A stretch of 64,000 bases of DNA from Paracoccaceae bacterium (GTDB lineage Bacteria; Pseudomonadota; Alphaproteobacteria; Rhodobacterales; Rhodobacteraceae), in NCBI GenBank assembly GCA_019454225.1, contig CP075370.1, positions 2,036,001-2,100,000 on the forward strand, in the 5' to 3' direction. Position numbers and translations under genes: made by a program. The notes below the pieces were generated by a model, which was not told the DNA's origin, searched no databases, and worked only from the letters and a program-made list of their open reading frames with translations. How positions within the stretch are numbered: position 1 is the first letter of the stretch; every line of letters begins with the position of its first letter. Positions 18,474 to 28,658 of this stretch are shown here, piece by piece.

Positions 18474-20234
18474 ATGCCTGTCCTGCACCTGCCAGATACC
18501 GGCCTTTCGGATATCGGCGAGGCGTTCCATCTGCTTGCGTTCATGGAGCAGGGCACGATCGAGAGCGCGTCACCGGCCGAGGTCGTGATCCGCCTGGATG
18601 CGGCCGTGACCTATCGGCTTACCGGCGACGGGCTGGCGACGACGGTGATCGGCGGCAGGCTGTGGATCGACGGCGGAACCATCGCCGGCATCACCATGTC
18701 CACCGCTGGCCTGTCCGACTATCTGGTGACCGGACTGGCGCTGCCCGCGCCGGTGCTGCGCAAGGCGATGGTGGCCGACTGGTCGGGCAACAACGTCCGG
18801 GCCATGGAAAACCTGTTCATGGCGATGGACTGGACCTTTCAGGGCAGTGCCGCCGCCGATGCGCATGCGGGCGGCTGGACCAGCCACCAGGGCATTCCGC
18901 TGATCCCGAAACATGGCGCCGTCTATCTGCTTGGCGGCGGCGGCGATCTTGTCGCCGGCGCGGGCGAGGGCGACGACACGATCCAGGGCGGGGCGGGCGA
19001 CGATACGCTGCGCGGCAACGGGGGCGACGACGCGATCTCGGGTCACGGCGACGACGATGTGATCGAGGGCGGGGCGGGCCACGATTCGCTCTATGCCGGA
19101 ACCGGGGACGACCTGCTTTATGGCGGCGAGGGCAACGACTACCTGGCCTTCGAGGACAGGGGCGCCGCCTGGGGTGGTGCAGGCAACGACACGATCGTGC
19201 TGGATTTCGCGTTCGGCGCCGGGCGCGGATCCTTCGCGGACGGGGGCGACGGCAATGACATGATCATCGGCTCGCCCGCGGGCGGGGTCATCCACGGCGG
19301 CCGAGGTCACGACACGGTCTTTGGCGGTACCGGCAGCGAGACGATCACCGGCGACGGCGGAAACGACCGTCTGTACGGCGGCCATGGCAACGATGTCATC
19401 GACGGCGGCGCCGGACATGACACGCTGAGCGGTGGCCCCGGGGACGACACGATCCATGGCGGCGGCGGCAACGATTCGGTGGATGGCGGCGACGGATCGA
19501 ACCTGATCGACGCCGGCGCGGGCAACGATACCGTGGCGGGCGGCGGGGGCGGTGCGACCGTCGATCTGGGCGCCGGCGATGACGTCGGCTATGGCGGCAA
19601 CGGCGCCGACCTGTTCCACGGCGGCAACGGCAACGATTCCATCTACAGCGGCTATGGCACCGACACGCTCTACGGCGGGGCGGGCAACGACCTGCTGTTC
19701 GACAGCCGCGGCAACGACCTGATGTATGGCGGCGACGGCGACGACACGCTGACGGCGATCGAGGGGCGGGCCACGATGTACGGCGGGGCAGACCGCGACA
19801 CCCTGAACGGTGGCGGCGGCGCCGACACGATGGATGGCGGAACCGGCGACGACCTGCTGCGGGGCCGGGCGGGCCATGACGTGATCGCCGGGGGTGACGG
19901 TGCCGACACGATCGTCGGCGGGCCGGGGCGCGACGTGATGACGGGCGGCGCCGGTGCGGACCGCTTCGTGATCGAGGCGTTTTCCGACCTGGGCAACGGC
20001 GGACGCCGTGACGTGATCGGGGATTTCGAGGCGGGTGTCGATGTGCTGGACCTTTCTGCCCTGGGGCTGACCCTTGTCACCGGCCGGTTCACCGGCGCAG
20101 GCCACGAGATTCGCTGGAACGCCACGGCCTCGGTCCTGACCATCGACCGCGATGGCGACGGGGTGACCGACCTGCAGATCGAACTGACCGGGCTGGGTGC
20201 CGCGTTCGATCCGGGCGACGTGATCCTGGGTTGA
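18474..20234 (+). CDS. RTX calcium-binding repeat protein 2 (paralog of the preceding gene)
   Basis: 586 residues, AAGGAG ribosome site. Same layout as RTX protein 1: an N-terminal module of about 150 residues with AMENLFMAMDWT matching AVENLFLNMIWT, a long RTX repeat block (GGAGDDTLRGNGGDD onward), and a C-terminal region with GADRFVIEAFSDLG, VDVLDLSALGLT, FTGAGHEIRW and LQIELTG. Similarity at both ends but divergence within shows an old tandem duplication. There is no signal peptide, so type I export is inferred. The repeats here use more GGH and GHD variants. The gene is followed by a weak hairpin (20264-20281) and tRNA-Pro. Confidence 0.88.
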   Translation: MPVLHLPDTGLSDIGEAFHLLAFMEQGTIESASPAEVVIRLDAAVTYRLTGDGLATTVIGGRLWIDGGTIAGITMSTAGLSDYLVTGLALPAPVLRKAMVADWSGNNVRAMENLFMAMDWTFQGSAAADAHAGGWTSHQGIPLIPKHGAVYLLGGGGDLVAGAGEGDDTIQGGAGDDTLRGNGGDDAISGHGDDDVIEGGAGHDSLYAGTGDDLLYGGEGNDYLAFEDRGAAWGGAGNDTIVLDFAFGAGRGSFADGGDGNDMIIGSPAGGVIHGGRGHDTVFGGTGSETITGDGGNDRLYGGHGNDVIDGGAGHDTLSGGPGDDTIHGGGGNDSVDGGDGSNLIDAGAGNDTVAGGGGGATVDLGAGDDVGYGGNGADLFHGGNGNDSIYSGYGTDTLYGGAGNDLLFDSRGNDLMYGGDGDDTLTAIEGRATMYGGADRDTLNGGGGADTMDGGTGDDLLRGRAGHDVIAGGDGADTIVGGPGRDVMTGGAGADRFVIEAFSDLGNGGRRDVIGDFEAGVDVLDLSALGLTLVTGRFTGAGHEIRWNATASVLTIDRDGDGVTDLQIELTGLGAAFDPGDVILG

Positions 20235-20263
20235 CGCGGCGGGCCTGCCCCCGGGGATCGTTC

Positions 20264-20281
20264 GGCGGGTCTTTCCCCGCC
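20264..20281 (+). terminator. Weak hairpin after the second RTX gene
   Basis: GGCGGG (20264-20269), loop TCTTTC, CCCGCC (20276-20281), 30 bp after the RTX 2 stop and 27 bp before tRNA-Pro. A short stem with no U-tract; a possible terminator. Confidence 0.35.
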
Positions 20282-20308
20282 TGCGGATACCGGCTAGGGA
20301 AGGGTCGG

Positions 20309-20385
20309 CGGAGTGTAGCGCAGCCTGGTAGCGCATCTGCTTTGGGAGCAGAGGGCCGGGGGTTCGAATCCCTCCACTCCGACCA
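20309..20385 (+). tRNA. tRNA-Pro (anticodon TGG)
   Basis: A 77-base cloverleaf. The acceptor stem CGGAGTG pairs with CACTCCG, the D-arm contains AGCGCAGCCTGGTAGCGC, the anticodon arm TCTGC-TTTGGGA-GCAGA gives anticodon TGG, and the T-arm is GGGGGTTCGAATCCCTC. The CCA end is encoded (20383-20385). The selO start follows 47 bases later. No second copy of the tRNA 3' end was noticed nearby, so there is no sign of an integrated element. Confidence 0.97.
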
Positions 20386-20432
20386 TGGCGCTGGCCCGCG
20401 TCCCGCCCCATATCGGCGGGAAGGAGACCGCG

Positions 20433-21917
20433 ATGACCCTTCATTCCCCCAGCGTGCCACCCTTCGGCTTCAGCCACAGCTATGCCGAGGCGCTGCCCGG
20501 CGGCTATGTCGAGATCGCACCCGATCCGGCCCCGATGCCCCGGCTGGTGTGGTGGAATGCCGGTCTTGCCGAGGCGCTGGGCCTGCCGCACGGGGCAGAG
20601 GCAGCGGGCGGGCTGGTGATTTCCGGCGCGGCGCTGCCGCCCGACGCGCGGCCCATCGCGCAGGCCTATGCCGGGCACCAGTTCGGCGGCTTCTCGCCGC
20701 AGCTGGGCGACGGGCGCGCGCATCTGCTGGGCGAGGTGACGCCGCCCGGCGGCGGGCGGTTCGACATCGCGCTGAAGGGGTCGGGGCGCACCCCGTTCTC
20801 GCGCGGCGGCGACGGCCGCGCGGTGCTGGGCCCGATGCTGCGCGAGGCGCTGGTGTCCGAGGCGATGGCGGCGCTGGGCATTCCGACGACCCGCACGCTG
20901 GGCGTGGCCACCACCGGGCGCGGTGTCTGGCGCGAGGCCGAGATGCCGGGCGCGGCGATGGCGCGGGTGGCGGCCAGCCACATCCGGGTGGGCACCTTCC
21001 AGTTCTTCGCGGCGCGTGGCGACCGGGACCGGCTGGCGCGCCTGCTGGCACATGCCGTCGCGCGCCATGACCCCGACCTTGCCGCCGGGGATGCGCTGGG
21101 GTTTCTCGACCGGGTGGCGGGACGGCAGGCGGCGCTGATCGCGCGGTGGATGGGGGTGGGCTTCATTCACGGGGTGATGAACACCGACAACATGGCGGTG
21201 TCGGGCGAGACCATCGACTATGGTCCCTGCGCCTTCCTGGAGGGTTATGACCCCGGCGCCGTCTATTCCTCGATCGACCATCAGGGCCGCTATGCCTACG
21301 GCAACCAGCCGGGCATCCTGGTCTGGAACCTTGCCCGCCTGGCCGAGGCGCTGCTGCCGCTGATCGATGCGGATGCGGACCGCGCGGTGGATCGTGCCAT
21401 GGCGGTGCTGGAGGGCGTCGCCGCCCGCTATCGCGCGGCGTGGGAGGCGGTGATGCGCCGCAAGCTGGGGCTGACGGGCGAGGAGCCAGACGACGGCGCG
21501 CTGGCCGACGGCTTCCTTCAGGCGCTGGCGGCGCGGGGCGCGGGCGGGCAGGGCGCGGATTTCACGCTGGCCTTCCGCAGGCTGGCCGAGGCGGCCGAGG
21601 GCGATGCCGCGCCGCTGCGGCTGCGGCTGGCCGATCCGGCGGCGCTGGACGGCTGGCTGCCGCGCTGGCGCGACCGGCTGGCACGTTCGGCCCCGGATGC
21701 GGCGGCGCGGCTGCGCGCGGCGAACCCGGTCCATGTGCCGCGCAATCATCTGGTGGAAGAGGCGCTCGCGGCGGCCACGGCGGGCGACATGGCGCCATTC
21801 CATGCCCTGATGGCGGCGGTGACCGACCCGTTCACCGAAAGCCCGGGGCGGACACGCCTTGCGCTGCCCGCACCGGAGGGATTTGACGGCGCCTATCGCA
21901 CATTCTGCGGCACCTGA
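20433..21917 (+). CDS. selO: SelO / YdiU family protein adenylyltransferase (pseudokinase AMPylase)
   Basis: 494 residues from ATG 20433, which has an AAGGAG ribosome site six bases away; the ATG at 20385 overlaps the tRNA and is unlikely. SelO proteins have a kinase fold with inverted ATP and transfer AMP to Ser, Thr or Tyr of target proteins, with a role in oxidative stress. Visible signatures: AYAGHQFGGFSPQLGDGRA, DIALKGSGRTPFSRGGDGRA (P-loop-like and lysine), HIRVGTFQFF, FIHGVMNTDNMAVSGETIDYGPCAF (catalytic Asn/Asp). The C-terminus ends YRTFCGT with a cysteine three residues from the end, where eukaryotic relatives have selenocysteine. Confidence 0.93.
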   Translation: MTLHSPSVPPFGFSHSYAEALPGGYVEIAPDPAPMPRLVWWNAGLAEALGLPHGAEAAGGLVISGAALPPDARPIAQAYAGHQFGGFSPQLGDGRAHLLGEVTPPGGGRFDIALKGSGRTPFSRGGDGRAVLGPMLREALVSEAMAALGIPTTRTLGVATTGRGVWREAEMPGAAMARVAASHIRVGTFQFFAARGDRDRLARLLAHAVARHDPDLAAGDALGFLDRVAGRQAALIARWMGVGFIHGVMNTDNMAVSGETIDYGPCAFLEGYDPGAVYSSIDHQGRYAYGNQPGILVWNLARLAEALLPLIDADADRAVDRAMAVLEGVAARYRAAWEAVMRRKLGLTGEEPDDGALADGFLQALAARGAGGQGADFTLAFRRLAEAAEGDAAPLRLRLADPAALDGWLPRWRDRLARSAPDAAARLRAANPVHVPRNHLVEEALAAATAGDMAPFHALMAAVTDPFTESPGRTRLALPAPEGFDGAYRTFCGT

Positions 21918-22058
21918 TCGCCGGACGAATTCCGCCCCACAGGGCAATTGCGATCTGCCGGCTGCGTGATATCGTTCGGCTGTCCGCATGGATTGTGCCG
22001 GACCGCCTGGCTTTCATTCGCGCGGTTCCGCCCGCGCCCCTTTTCGGGACATTCGCAG

Positions 22059-23231
22059 ATGGCAATCAAGGCAAAGGGCAAGGGCAAGGGTGGCGACGAG
22101 GACGACGGCGAAAGCCCGTTCATGCCATTGGAAGAGGTGTTGCGGAAACTGAAGTCCGGCAGCATGAACTTCGGAATGTATTTCACCGGCGACAAGGACA
22201 GCCCGGTCCTGATCGCGGCGCACAAGCGCAAGAACGCGGAGTTTCTTGGCAAGCAGGCGAAGAAGCAGGCGGGCACGTCGAAGGGCGCCTTCGGCAAGGT
22301 CACGCTGGAATCGGGCGAGCTGCGGTTCGAATGCGAGAACGACAAGGTCCCGGGCAGCATGACCAAGAAGCTCAAGGTCCTGCTGAAGAACGAGGGCTTC
22401 ATGAAGTTCAAGCCACGCATCCTGCTGCCCGGCGGCGCGGAACTGGGCGAAAGCGACGATGACGAGGCCGACGACATCATCGCACCCGGTGGGTCGGCCA
22501 CCAAGACCCGGCGCGGCAAGTCGCGCAAGGACGATGCGGGCGGGGACCCGCTGAAGGAACTGGTCGAGGAGATGGCCGCCGACATCGTGCCGCGCCTGCA
22601 GGCGGTCGCCGATGGCCCGGACGAGAAGGCCGGCGATCAGGCGACCAAGCTTCTGGGCCTGCTGCGCAAGGCCATCGAGGCCGAGGACTGGAAGAAGGCG
22701 CAGGGCATCCTGCGGGTGGCCGACAAGCTGGAGCGCGCGGGCGGCGTGGAGACCGCCGAATCCCGCGCCGACGCCGCCGAGGACGACCCGGACACGCAGG
22801 ACGAGGAAGCGGCGGCGGTCGAGGTGCTGGACCGGCTGCGCGATGAAATGGGCGATCTGGGTGACAATCTGGGCGACCTGCGGGCGGCGGTCACAGCGCT
22901 TGGCGACGATCTCGACGAGGCGCTGAAGGAGGCGGACGCGATGCTGGACGCCGAGGCGAAGGGCGCCCCGGACGACGTCCGCCAGCGCGAGGATCTGCGG
23001 CGCCGGGCAACCGAGATGAAGCAGCGCCTCGATGCGCTGGGCAAGGCGCTCGACGGCGTCGAGGGGCGGGTCAAAGGTGTCGGCGGCGCGGTCAAGTCGT
23101 TCCAGAAGCGGTTCGCGCGGCTGGACGAAAAGCTTGCCCGCATCGCCGCGCTGCGCGAGGCGGTGAACACCGCAGAAAAGGTCGAGGGCGAGGTGGACGA
23201 CGCCATCGACGCCTTGGAGGACCAGGGCTGA
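22059..23231 (+). CDS. Acidic coiled-coil protein of unknown function
   Basis: 390 residues, not recognised. The N-terminus is Lys/Gly-rich (MAIKAKGKGKGGDEDD). Residues 18-130 look like a compact alpha/beta domain (FMPLEEVLRKLKSGSMNFGM, then FGKVTLESGELRFECEND). A charged linker follows (TKTRRGKSRKDD). Residues 170-390 are almost entirely helical with heptad-like Leu/Ala and many Asp/Glu (VEVLDRLRDEMGDLGDNLGDL), predicting a long coiled coil. There is no signal peptide or membrane segment. It stands alone between selO and DUF6456. A link to phage or contractile injection systems was considered, but no such genes are near. The start at ATG 22059 has only a weak ribosome site. Confidence 0.75.
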   Translation: MAIKAKGKGKGGDEDDGESPFMPLEEVLRKLKSGSMNFGMYFTGDKDSPVLIAAHKRKNAEFLGKQAKKQAGTSKGAFGKVTLESGELRFECENDKVPGSMTKKLKVLLKNEGFMKFKPRILLPGGAELGESDDDEADDIIAPGGSATKTRRGKSRKDDAGGDPLKELVEEMAADIVPRLQAVADGPDEKAGDQATKLLGLLRKAIEAEDWKKAQGILRVADKLERAGGVETAESRADAAEDDPDTQDEEAAAVEVLDRLRDEMGDLGDNLGDLRAAVTALGDDLDEALKEADAMLDAEAKGAPDDVRQREDLRRRATEMKQRLDALGKALDGVEGRVKGVGGAVKSFQKRFARLDEKLARIAALREAVNTAEKVEGEVDDAIDALEDQG

Positions 23232-23250
23232 CGCGGCCCGCCGCCGGACC

Positions 23251-24363
23251 CTAGCCGATCAGCGGCCCGGCCGGGCCATAGGTTTCGTCATAGTGCCGCT
23301 TGAGGCGGATCAGCGCGATGCGCAGCACGATCTTGCCCGAGCGTGCGGCCCATCCCATGCGCTTTTCCGCAACCTCAAGCCCCTCGAGGAAACAGCAGCA
23401 GCGCAGGCAGACGTCGCCCAGGCCCGGCCCCAGATCGCGCAGCGCCGCCGCCACGCGGTCGCGTGCGTTCTGCGGGCCCTCGGCGCGGCCCGCCTCGGGA
23501 CGGAACGAGCCGCGGTCGCCGCCGGTCAGGAACCGTTCCCAGTTCTGCGTGACCCGCGGCCCCATCTGGGCGAGTTCGAAATCCTCGCGCAGGCGTTCTG
23601 CCGCGACGACGAGTGCAGGCTCCAGAAACGGCTTGCCGTCCTTGTCGCGGCGCCGCCCCAGCACCGCGACAGGGCTTTCCGCCAGGTTGTAGCGCATCCG
23701 GCGCGGGCCGTCCGGGCCTGCGATGGGGCGTTCGTCCCAGGTGCGGTGCTGGTCGGCAAACGGGGTGGCGGCCTCGGCCATGCCGGGGGGGGCGGTGCCG
23801 TCGTCGTCGATCATCCGGCGCAGGGCGGCCCGGCCCGCCGAGGTGATCTCGTAGGTGGCGATGCGGCCGGGCTTGCGGCAGGCGATCCAGTCGCGCAGCG
23901 CAAAGCCCTGCGCCACCGCGCGCTCGACCACCGCGGTGCGCACCGACCGGCCGTCCGACAGGGCCTTCAGCACCGCCGCGCGGTCCATGTCGGGGGCGAT
24001 GGCCAGGAACGCGCCGGGTTCGGCCAGGCGGCGCAGGATGCGCGGCGCCTCGGCGGCGATCGTGGCGGCATCCATCGCGACCGGCGCGGTGCGGATCGGG
24101 GCTGACATCGTGGGGGCATCCTTTCTGGCTGGGGGGGCGGCAGGGCGGCTGCCGGACAGGGCGGACAGCGCCTCGTCCCACAGCGGATCGTCGCGGCGGC
24201 TCTCGAACCGGCGCACCTGGCGCATCACGGTCGAGGCGGCGCAGCCTTCGATCCGGGCGATTTCCCGGAACGACTGACCCGTTTCGGTATGGCGCAGGTA
24301 GTGCCGCAGGGCATCGGGAAGCCATGCTGGCAGGGTGTTCGGCGCGGTCCGGTTCTTGGCCAT
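23251..24363 (-). CDS. DUF6456 domain helix-turn-helix protein
   Basis: 370 residues from ATG 24363. The N-terminal part (residues 8-60) has a helix-turn-helix-like stretch, GQSFREIARIEGCAASTVMRQVRRFE. The C-terminal region with DVCLRCCCFLEGLEVAEKRMGWAARSG matches the DUF6456 pattern of alphaproteobacteria, which contains conserved Cys and a basic helix. Probably a DNA-binding regulator; the target is unknown. It is divergent from the DUF6477 gene across a 258-bp AT-richer region containing a CtrA-like site. An in-frame ATG at 24432 exists, but MAKNRTAPNTLPAWLPDALR is the likelier start. Confidence 0.82.
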   Translation of the reverse strand: MAKNRTAPNTLPAWLPDALRHYLRHTETGQSFREIARIEGCAASTVMRQVRRFESRRDDPLWDEALSALSGSRPAAPPARKDAPTMSAPIRTAPVAMDAATIAAEAPRILRRLAEPGAFLAIAPDMDRAAVLKALSDGRSVRTAVVERAVAQGFALRDWIACRKPGRIATYEITSAGRAALRRMIDDDGTAPPGMAEAATPFADQHRTWDERPIAGPDGPRRMRYNLAESPVAVLGRRRDKDGKPFLEPALVVAAERLREDFELAQMGPRVTQNWERFLTGGDRGSFRPEAGRAEGPQNARDRVAAALRDLGPGLGDVCLRCCCFLEGLEVAEKRMGWAARSGKIVLRIALIRLKRHYDETYGPAGPLIG

Positions 24364-24433
24364 CTCAGCATCCCGTGCCGGGCGCGGGGCCCGATTTGTC
24401 CAGCCTTGGACATTTTCAACTTTGGGTAGCATT

Positions 24434-24450
24434 GGTTACCGAGTGGTTAA
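24434..24450 (-). promoter_or_regulatory. CtrA-like site upstream of the DUF6456 gene
   Basis: On the minus strand TTAA-CCACTCG-GTAACC, one mismatch from the CtrA consensus TTAA-N7-TTAAC. It lies 71-87 bp upstream of the DUF6456 start. Short sites like this arise by chance, so the call rests on position and AT context. Confidence 0.3.
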
Positions 24451-24621
24451 TGCCAGCGCGTTTCCCGATAATTGTTTCCAAAAGCTAAACAAAACCGAAC
24501 CCATCGGACGGCGCAAACGGACAACGCGCAACGCTGGGTTGCATTGCGGCATGATGCGCGCGCCGCCTGATGCCGGCGGCACATGCCAACCGAAATGACA
24601 ACCGATCCGACGAGGCCAATG

Positions 24622-24900
24622 ATGACCGACTTCCGCAGCCTGCTTGCCGACCTGCGACGCCCCCGCCTTCTGATCCGCGCCGCCCGCCATGGCCTGCACG
24701 ACTATTGCCGCGATCGCGACCTGCGGCGGCTGATCGAGGGCGGTGCCGCCCAGACGGTCGAGGCGGTTCTGTCGCGGCTGGTCGATGCCGAGGCGCAGAT
24801 CGAGGCCACGCGGGTTGCGGGCGACGCGGGCTATTCCATCGGCCGCCACATCGAGATTCTGATCGCGATGATGGCCGAGGTGCGCCTGGTGGCACGCTGA
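24622..24900 (+). CDS. DUF6477 family small protein
   Basis: 92 residues from ATG 24622; an AGG stretch stands at the right distance for this start, not for the ATG at 24619, while ATG 24583 would add 13 odd residues. The sequence FRSLLADLRRPRLLIRAARHGL, then GDAGYSIGRHIEILIAMMAEVR matches the DUF6477 family known from Rhodobacterales. It is all helical, without signal or membrane segments. The function is unknown. It is divergent from the DUF6456 gene, an arrangement that may be conserved in the order. Confidence 0.83.
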   Translation: MTDFRSLLADLRRPRLLIRAARHGLHDYCRDRDLRRLIEGGAAQTVEAVLSRLVDAEAQIEATRVAGDAGYSIGRHIEILIAMMAEVRLVAR

Positions 24901-24911
24901 GGCCGGAGGGC

Positions 24912-24937
24912 CGGGCGGGGGTGCTGTCCCCCGCCCG
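24912..24937. terminator. Bidirectional hairpin between DUF6477 and the MttB-like gene
   Basis: CGGGCGGGGG (24912-24921), loop TGCTGT, CCCCCGCCCG (24928-24937): a perfect 10-bp stem filling the 42-bp gap between two convergent genes. No U-tract on either side. Confidence 0.6.
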
Positions 24938-24942
24938 CAGGG

Positions 24943-26502
24943 TCAGATGAAGGCGTCGGGAACCGCAGCCTTCCGGCGTGCCACATAGTCGGCCAGCGCC
25001 TCGGCGATGCCATCGTCCAGGGCGGGCTGCTGATAGTCGCCCAGCATCTTCTTCACCCGCAGCGCGGCCAGGCTCTGCGTGTCGCGCGCGCCTTCCTCGT
25101 CCCAGGTCTCGAAGGGCTTGTAGTCCAGCAGGTCCGACCGCCAGAACGCGCTCTTGAAATTCGCCTGCGTATGGGCGCAGCCCAGATAGTGGCCGCCCGG
25201 CCCGACCTCGCGGATCGCGTCCATGCCCTGGCCGTTCTGGTCCATCATGATGCCCTGCGCCAGATGGTGCAGGGTGCCCAGCTGGTCGGCATCCATCACG
25301 AACTTCTCGTAGGAGCTGACCAGTCCGCCTTCCAGCCAGCCGCAGGCATGCAGCATGAAGTTGACGCCCGCCGTCAGCGCCATGTTCAGGCTGTTCGCCG
25401 TTTCATAGGCGGCCTGCGCATCGGGCAGCTTCGACCCGCAGAACGCCCCGCCGGACCGGTAGGGCAGGCCCAGCCGACGGGCAAGCTGCCCCGCCCCCCA
25501 GGTGATATGCGCCGCCTCGGGCGTGCCGAAGGTCGGCGCGCCGCTGTTCATGTCGATCGAGGTGACGAAGGCGCCAAAGATCACCGGTGCGCCCGCGCGC
25601 ACCAGCTGGCTGTAGGCCACGCCCGCCAGCACCTCGGCCAGAACCTGCGTCAGCGTGCCCGCGACGGTGACCGGGGCCATGGCGCCGCCGACGATGAACG
25701 GGCTGATGATGCTGGCCTGACCGGCCCGCGCATAGACCTCCATCGCGCCCATCATCACCGAATCGAACGTCAGCGGGCTGTTGATGTTGATGAGGCTGGT
25801 CATCACCACGTTCCGGTCGACGGTATCCGACCCGAACAGGATGCGGCTCATCTCGACCGAATCCTCGGCCCGCGACGGTTCGGTCACCGACCCCATGTAG
25901 GGCTTGTCCGACAGCGTCATATGGGCGTGCAGCATGTCGAGGTGCCGCTTGTTCACCGCCACGTCGGTGGGCTCGCAGACCGTGCCGCCCGAATGGTGCA
26001 GCCATTTCGACATGTAGCCCAGTTTCACGAAGTTGCGGAAATCCTCGATCGTGGCATAGCGCCGTCCCTGCTCGCGGTCACGCACGAAGGGCGGGCCGTA
26101 GACCGGGGCAAGCACGAGGTTGCGCCCGCCGATCTCGACGTTGCGCGCGGGGTTGCGCGCGATCTGGGTGAAGCGCGACGGCGCGGTCGCGCAGAGCTTC
26201 CGCGCCAGCCCGCGCGGAATGCGCACCCGCTCGCCCCGCACATCGGCCCCGGCGCCCCGCCAGAGGTCAAGCGCGGCAGGGTTGTCGACGAAGTTGACGC
26301 CGATCTCTTCCAGCACCGTCTCGGCGTTCCATTCGATGATCTGGAGCGCTTCCTCGTTCAGGATCTCGAAGTTCGGGATGTTGCGCTCGATGAAGCGTGC
26401 GGTGTCGAAATGCACGGCCGTCCGCTCGGCCCGCCGTGCCGATCCGCCGCCGCCCCGCGCCCGCCGCCCGCTGCCCGCCGCCGCATCCGCCACATCGCTC
26501 AT
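24943..26502 (-). CDS. Trimethylamine methyltransferase (MttB) family protein, non-pyrrolysine type
   Basis: 519 residues, cytoplasmic TIM-barrel fold. Family strings are visible: [100 protein letters not shown]. The frame is uninterrupted, so there is no in-frame amber pyrrolysine codon. It therefore belongs to the large MttB superfamily branch that includes glycine betaine and other quaternary amine methyltransferases acting on corrinoid proteins. The N-terminus is Arg/Gly-rich and unusual. A sarcosine oxidase operon 6 kb away fits degradation of methylated glycine, but the substrate is inferred only. No corrinoid protein gene is adjacent. Confidence 0.87.
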   Translation of the reverse strand: MSDVADAAAGSGRRARGGGGSARRAERTAVHFDTARFIERNIPNFEILNEEALQIIEWNAETVLEEIGVNFVDNPAALDLWRGAGADVRGERVRIPRGLARKLCATAPSRFTQIARNPARNVEIGGRNLVLAPVYGPPFVRDREQGRRYATIEDFRNFVKLGYMSKWLHHSGGTVCEPTDVAVNKRHLDMLHAHMTLSDKPYMGSVTEPSRAEDSVEMSRILFGSDTVDRNVVMTSLININSPLTFDSVMMGAMEVYARAGQASIISPFIVGGAMAPVTVAGTLTQVLAEVLAGVAYSQLVRAGAPVIFGAFVTSIDMNSGAPTFGTPEAAHITWGAGQLARRLGLPYRSGGAFCGSKLPDAQAAYETANSLNMALTAGVNFMLHACGWLEGGLVSSYEKFVMDADQLGTLHHLAQGIMMDQNGQGMDAIREVGPGGHYLGCAHTQANFKSAFWRSDLLDYKPFETWDEEGARDTQSLAALRVKKMLGDYQQPALDDGIAEALADYVARRKAAVPDAFI

Positions 26503-26824
26503 TGCCGCCTCCGTCCTGTGCCTCGCTTATGTCGAAGCGCACCGCCCCGCCGCCCCCCGAATCCGCCGCTTGCCGCCCGAAAACGACATCCGGCGATGTC
26601 GGTCCCCGGCAGTTCCCGGCCGCGCCTCGCGGAAGCCGCCGAGTCCGGCGATGCCCGTGCCCGACCACCCTGCCGCCGCCGGGCCGGAAAGGGCGGGGTG
26701 GCAAGGCCGGATGCGCCAGGGCCTGGTCGCCGGGGTCGATGAATCGGCGGCCGGCGGCCGGACAGGAACCGGTCTGAACCCGCCGCCCGCTTGCACCCTC
26801 GCGCGCCGCGCGCTAGGGCAGCGC
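26503..26824. other. Divergent intergenic region between the MttB-like gene and guaA
   Basis: About 322 bp, GC-rich, with no convincing gene. It contains a perfect inverted repeat, CGACATC-CGGC-GATGTCG, at 26585-26602, 83 bp upstream of the MttB-like start, which may be an operator or a hairpin. No riboswitch fold was recognised upstream of guaA; a CGCGCGCCGCGCGC-like stretch near 26800 is low complexity. Confidence 0.5.
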
Positions 26825-28393
<1,569 letters not shown>

Positions 28394-28409
28394 GCCGGCG
28401 CGGCGGGGT

Positions 28410-28658
28410 TCAGCCGTTCTGCCCGTCGATCCGCGCCGCACGGCCACCCCTGCGCCGGGCGATTCGCGGTGCGCGGGTCGGCAGATCGGCCATGACGGCG
28501 CTGCGGGCGGCATGGCCCATCCGCGACCAGGCCGCAATCTCCTCCAGCGTGCGCAGGCAGCCGACGCAGAGCCGCGCCTCGGGATGGATCACGCAGACCT
28601 TCACGCAGGGGCTCTCGATCTCGTCGCGGCGCCAGATGTCGTCGGTCTCGTCCTTCAA
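28410..28658 (-). CDS. DUF1289 family Cys-rich small protein
   Basis: 82 residues. It contains the family pattern ESPCVKVCVIHPEARLCVGCLRTLEEIAAW with four conserved cysteines (C-x3-C...C-x2-C), which may bind a metal or an Fe-S cluster. The start is a TTG at 28658 that overlaps the ruvX stop as TTGA, with GGAGAGG just upstream; no ATG or GTG is nearby in frame before the conserved region. It is the last gene of the ccmI-ruvX-DUF1289 run. The C-terminus is Arg-rich. Function unknown. Confidence 0.82.
   Translation of the reverse strand: MKDETDDIWRRDEIESPCVKVCVIHPEARLCVGCLRTLEEIAAWSRMGHAARSAVMADLPTRAPRIARRRGGRAARIDGQNG

Noticed and set aside
16742-18556. Open frame of 604 residues antisense to RTX 1
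   Set aside because: Mirror image of the RTX repeats; the periodic Val/Ala/Arg pattern comes from the repeat DNA.
20309-20385. tRNA-Pro as an integration site of a mobile element
   Set aside because: No integrase gene, no second copy of the tRNA 3' end and no composition change was seen in the window.
18570-21989. Open frame of 1139 residues antisense to RTX 2, tRNA-Pro and selO
   Set aside because: It crosses a tRNA gene and two clear genes; translated composition is low complexity.
25171-26742. Open frame of 523 residues opposite the MttB-like gene
   Set aside because: The minus-strand frame has clear family motifs, the plus-strand one does not.
26700-26824. A riboswitch upstream of guaA
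   Set aside because: The region is GC-rich low complexity and no known purine or guanidine fold was recognised.
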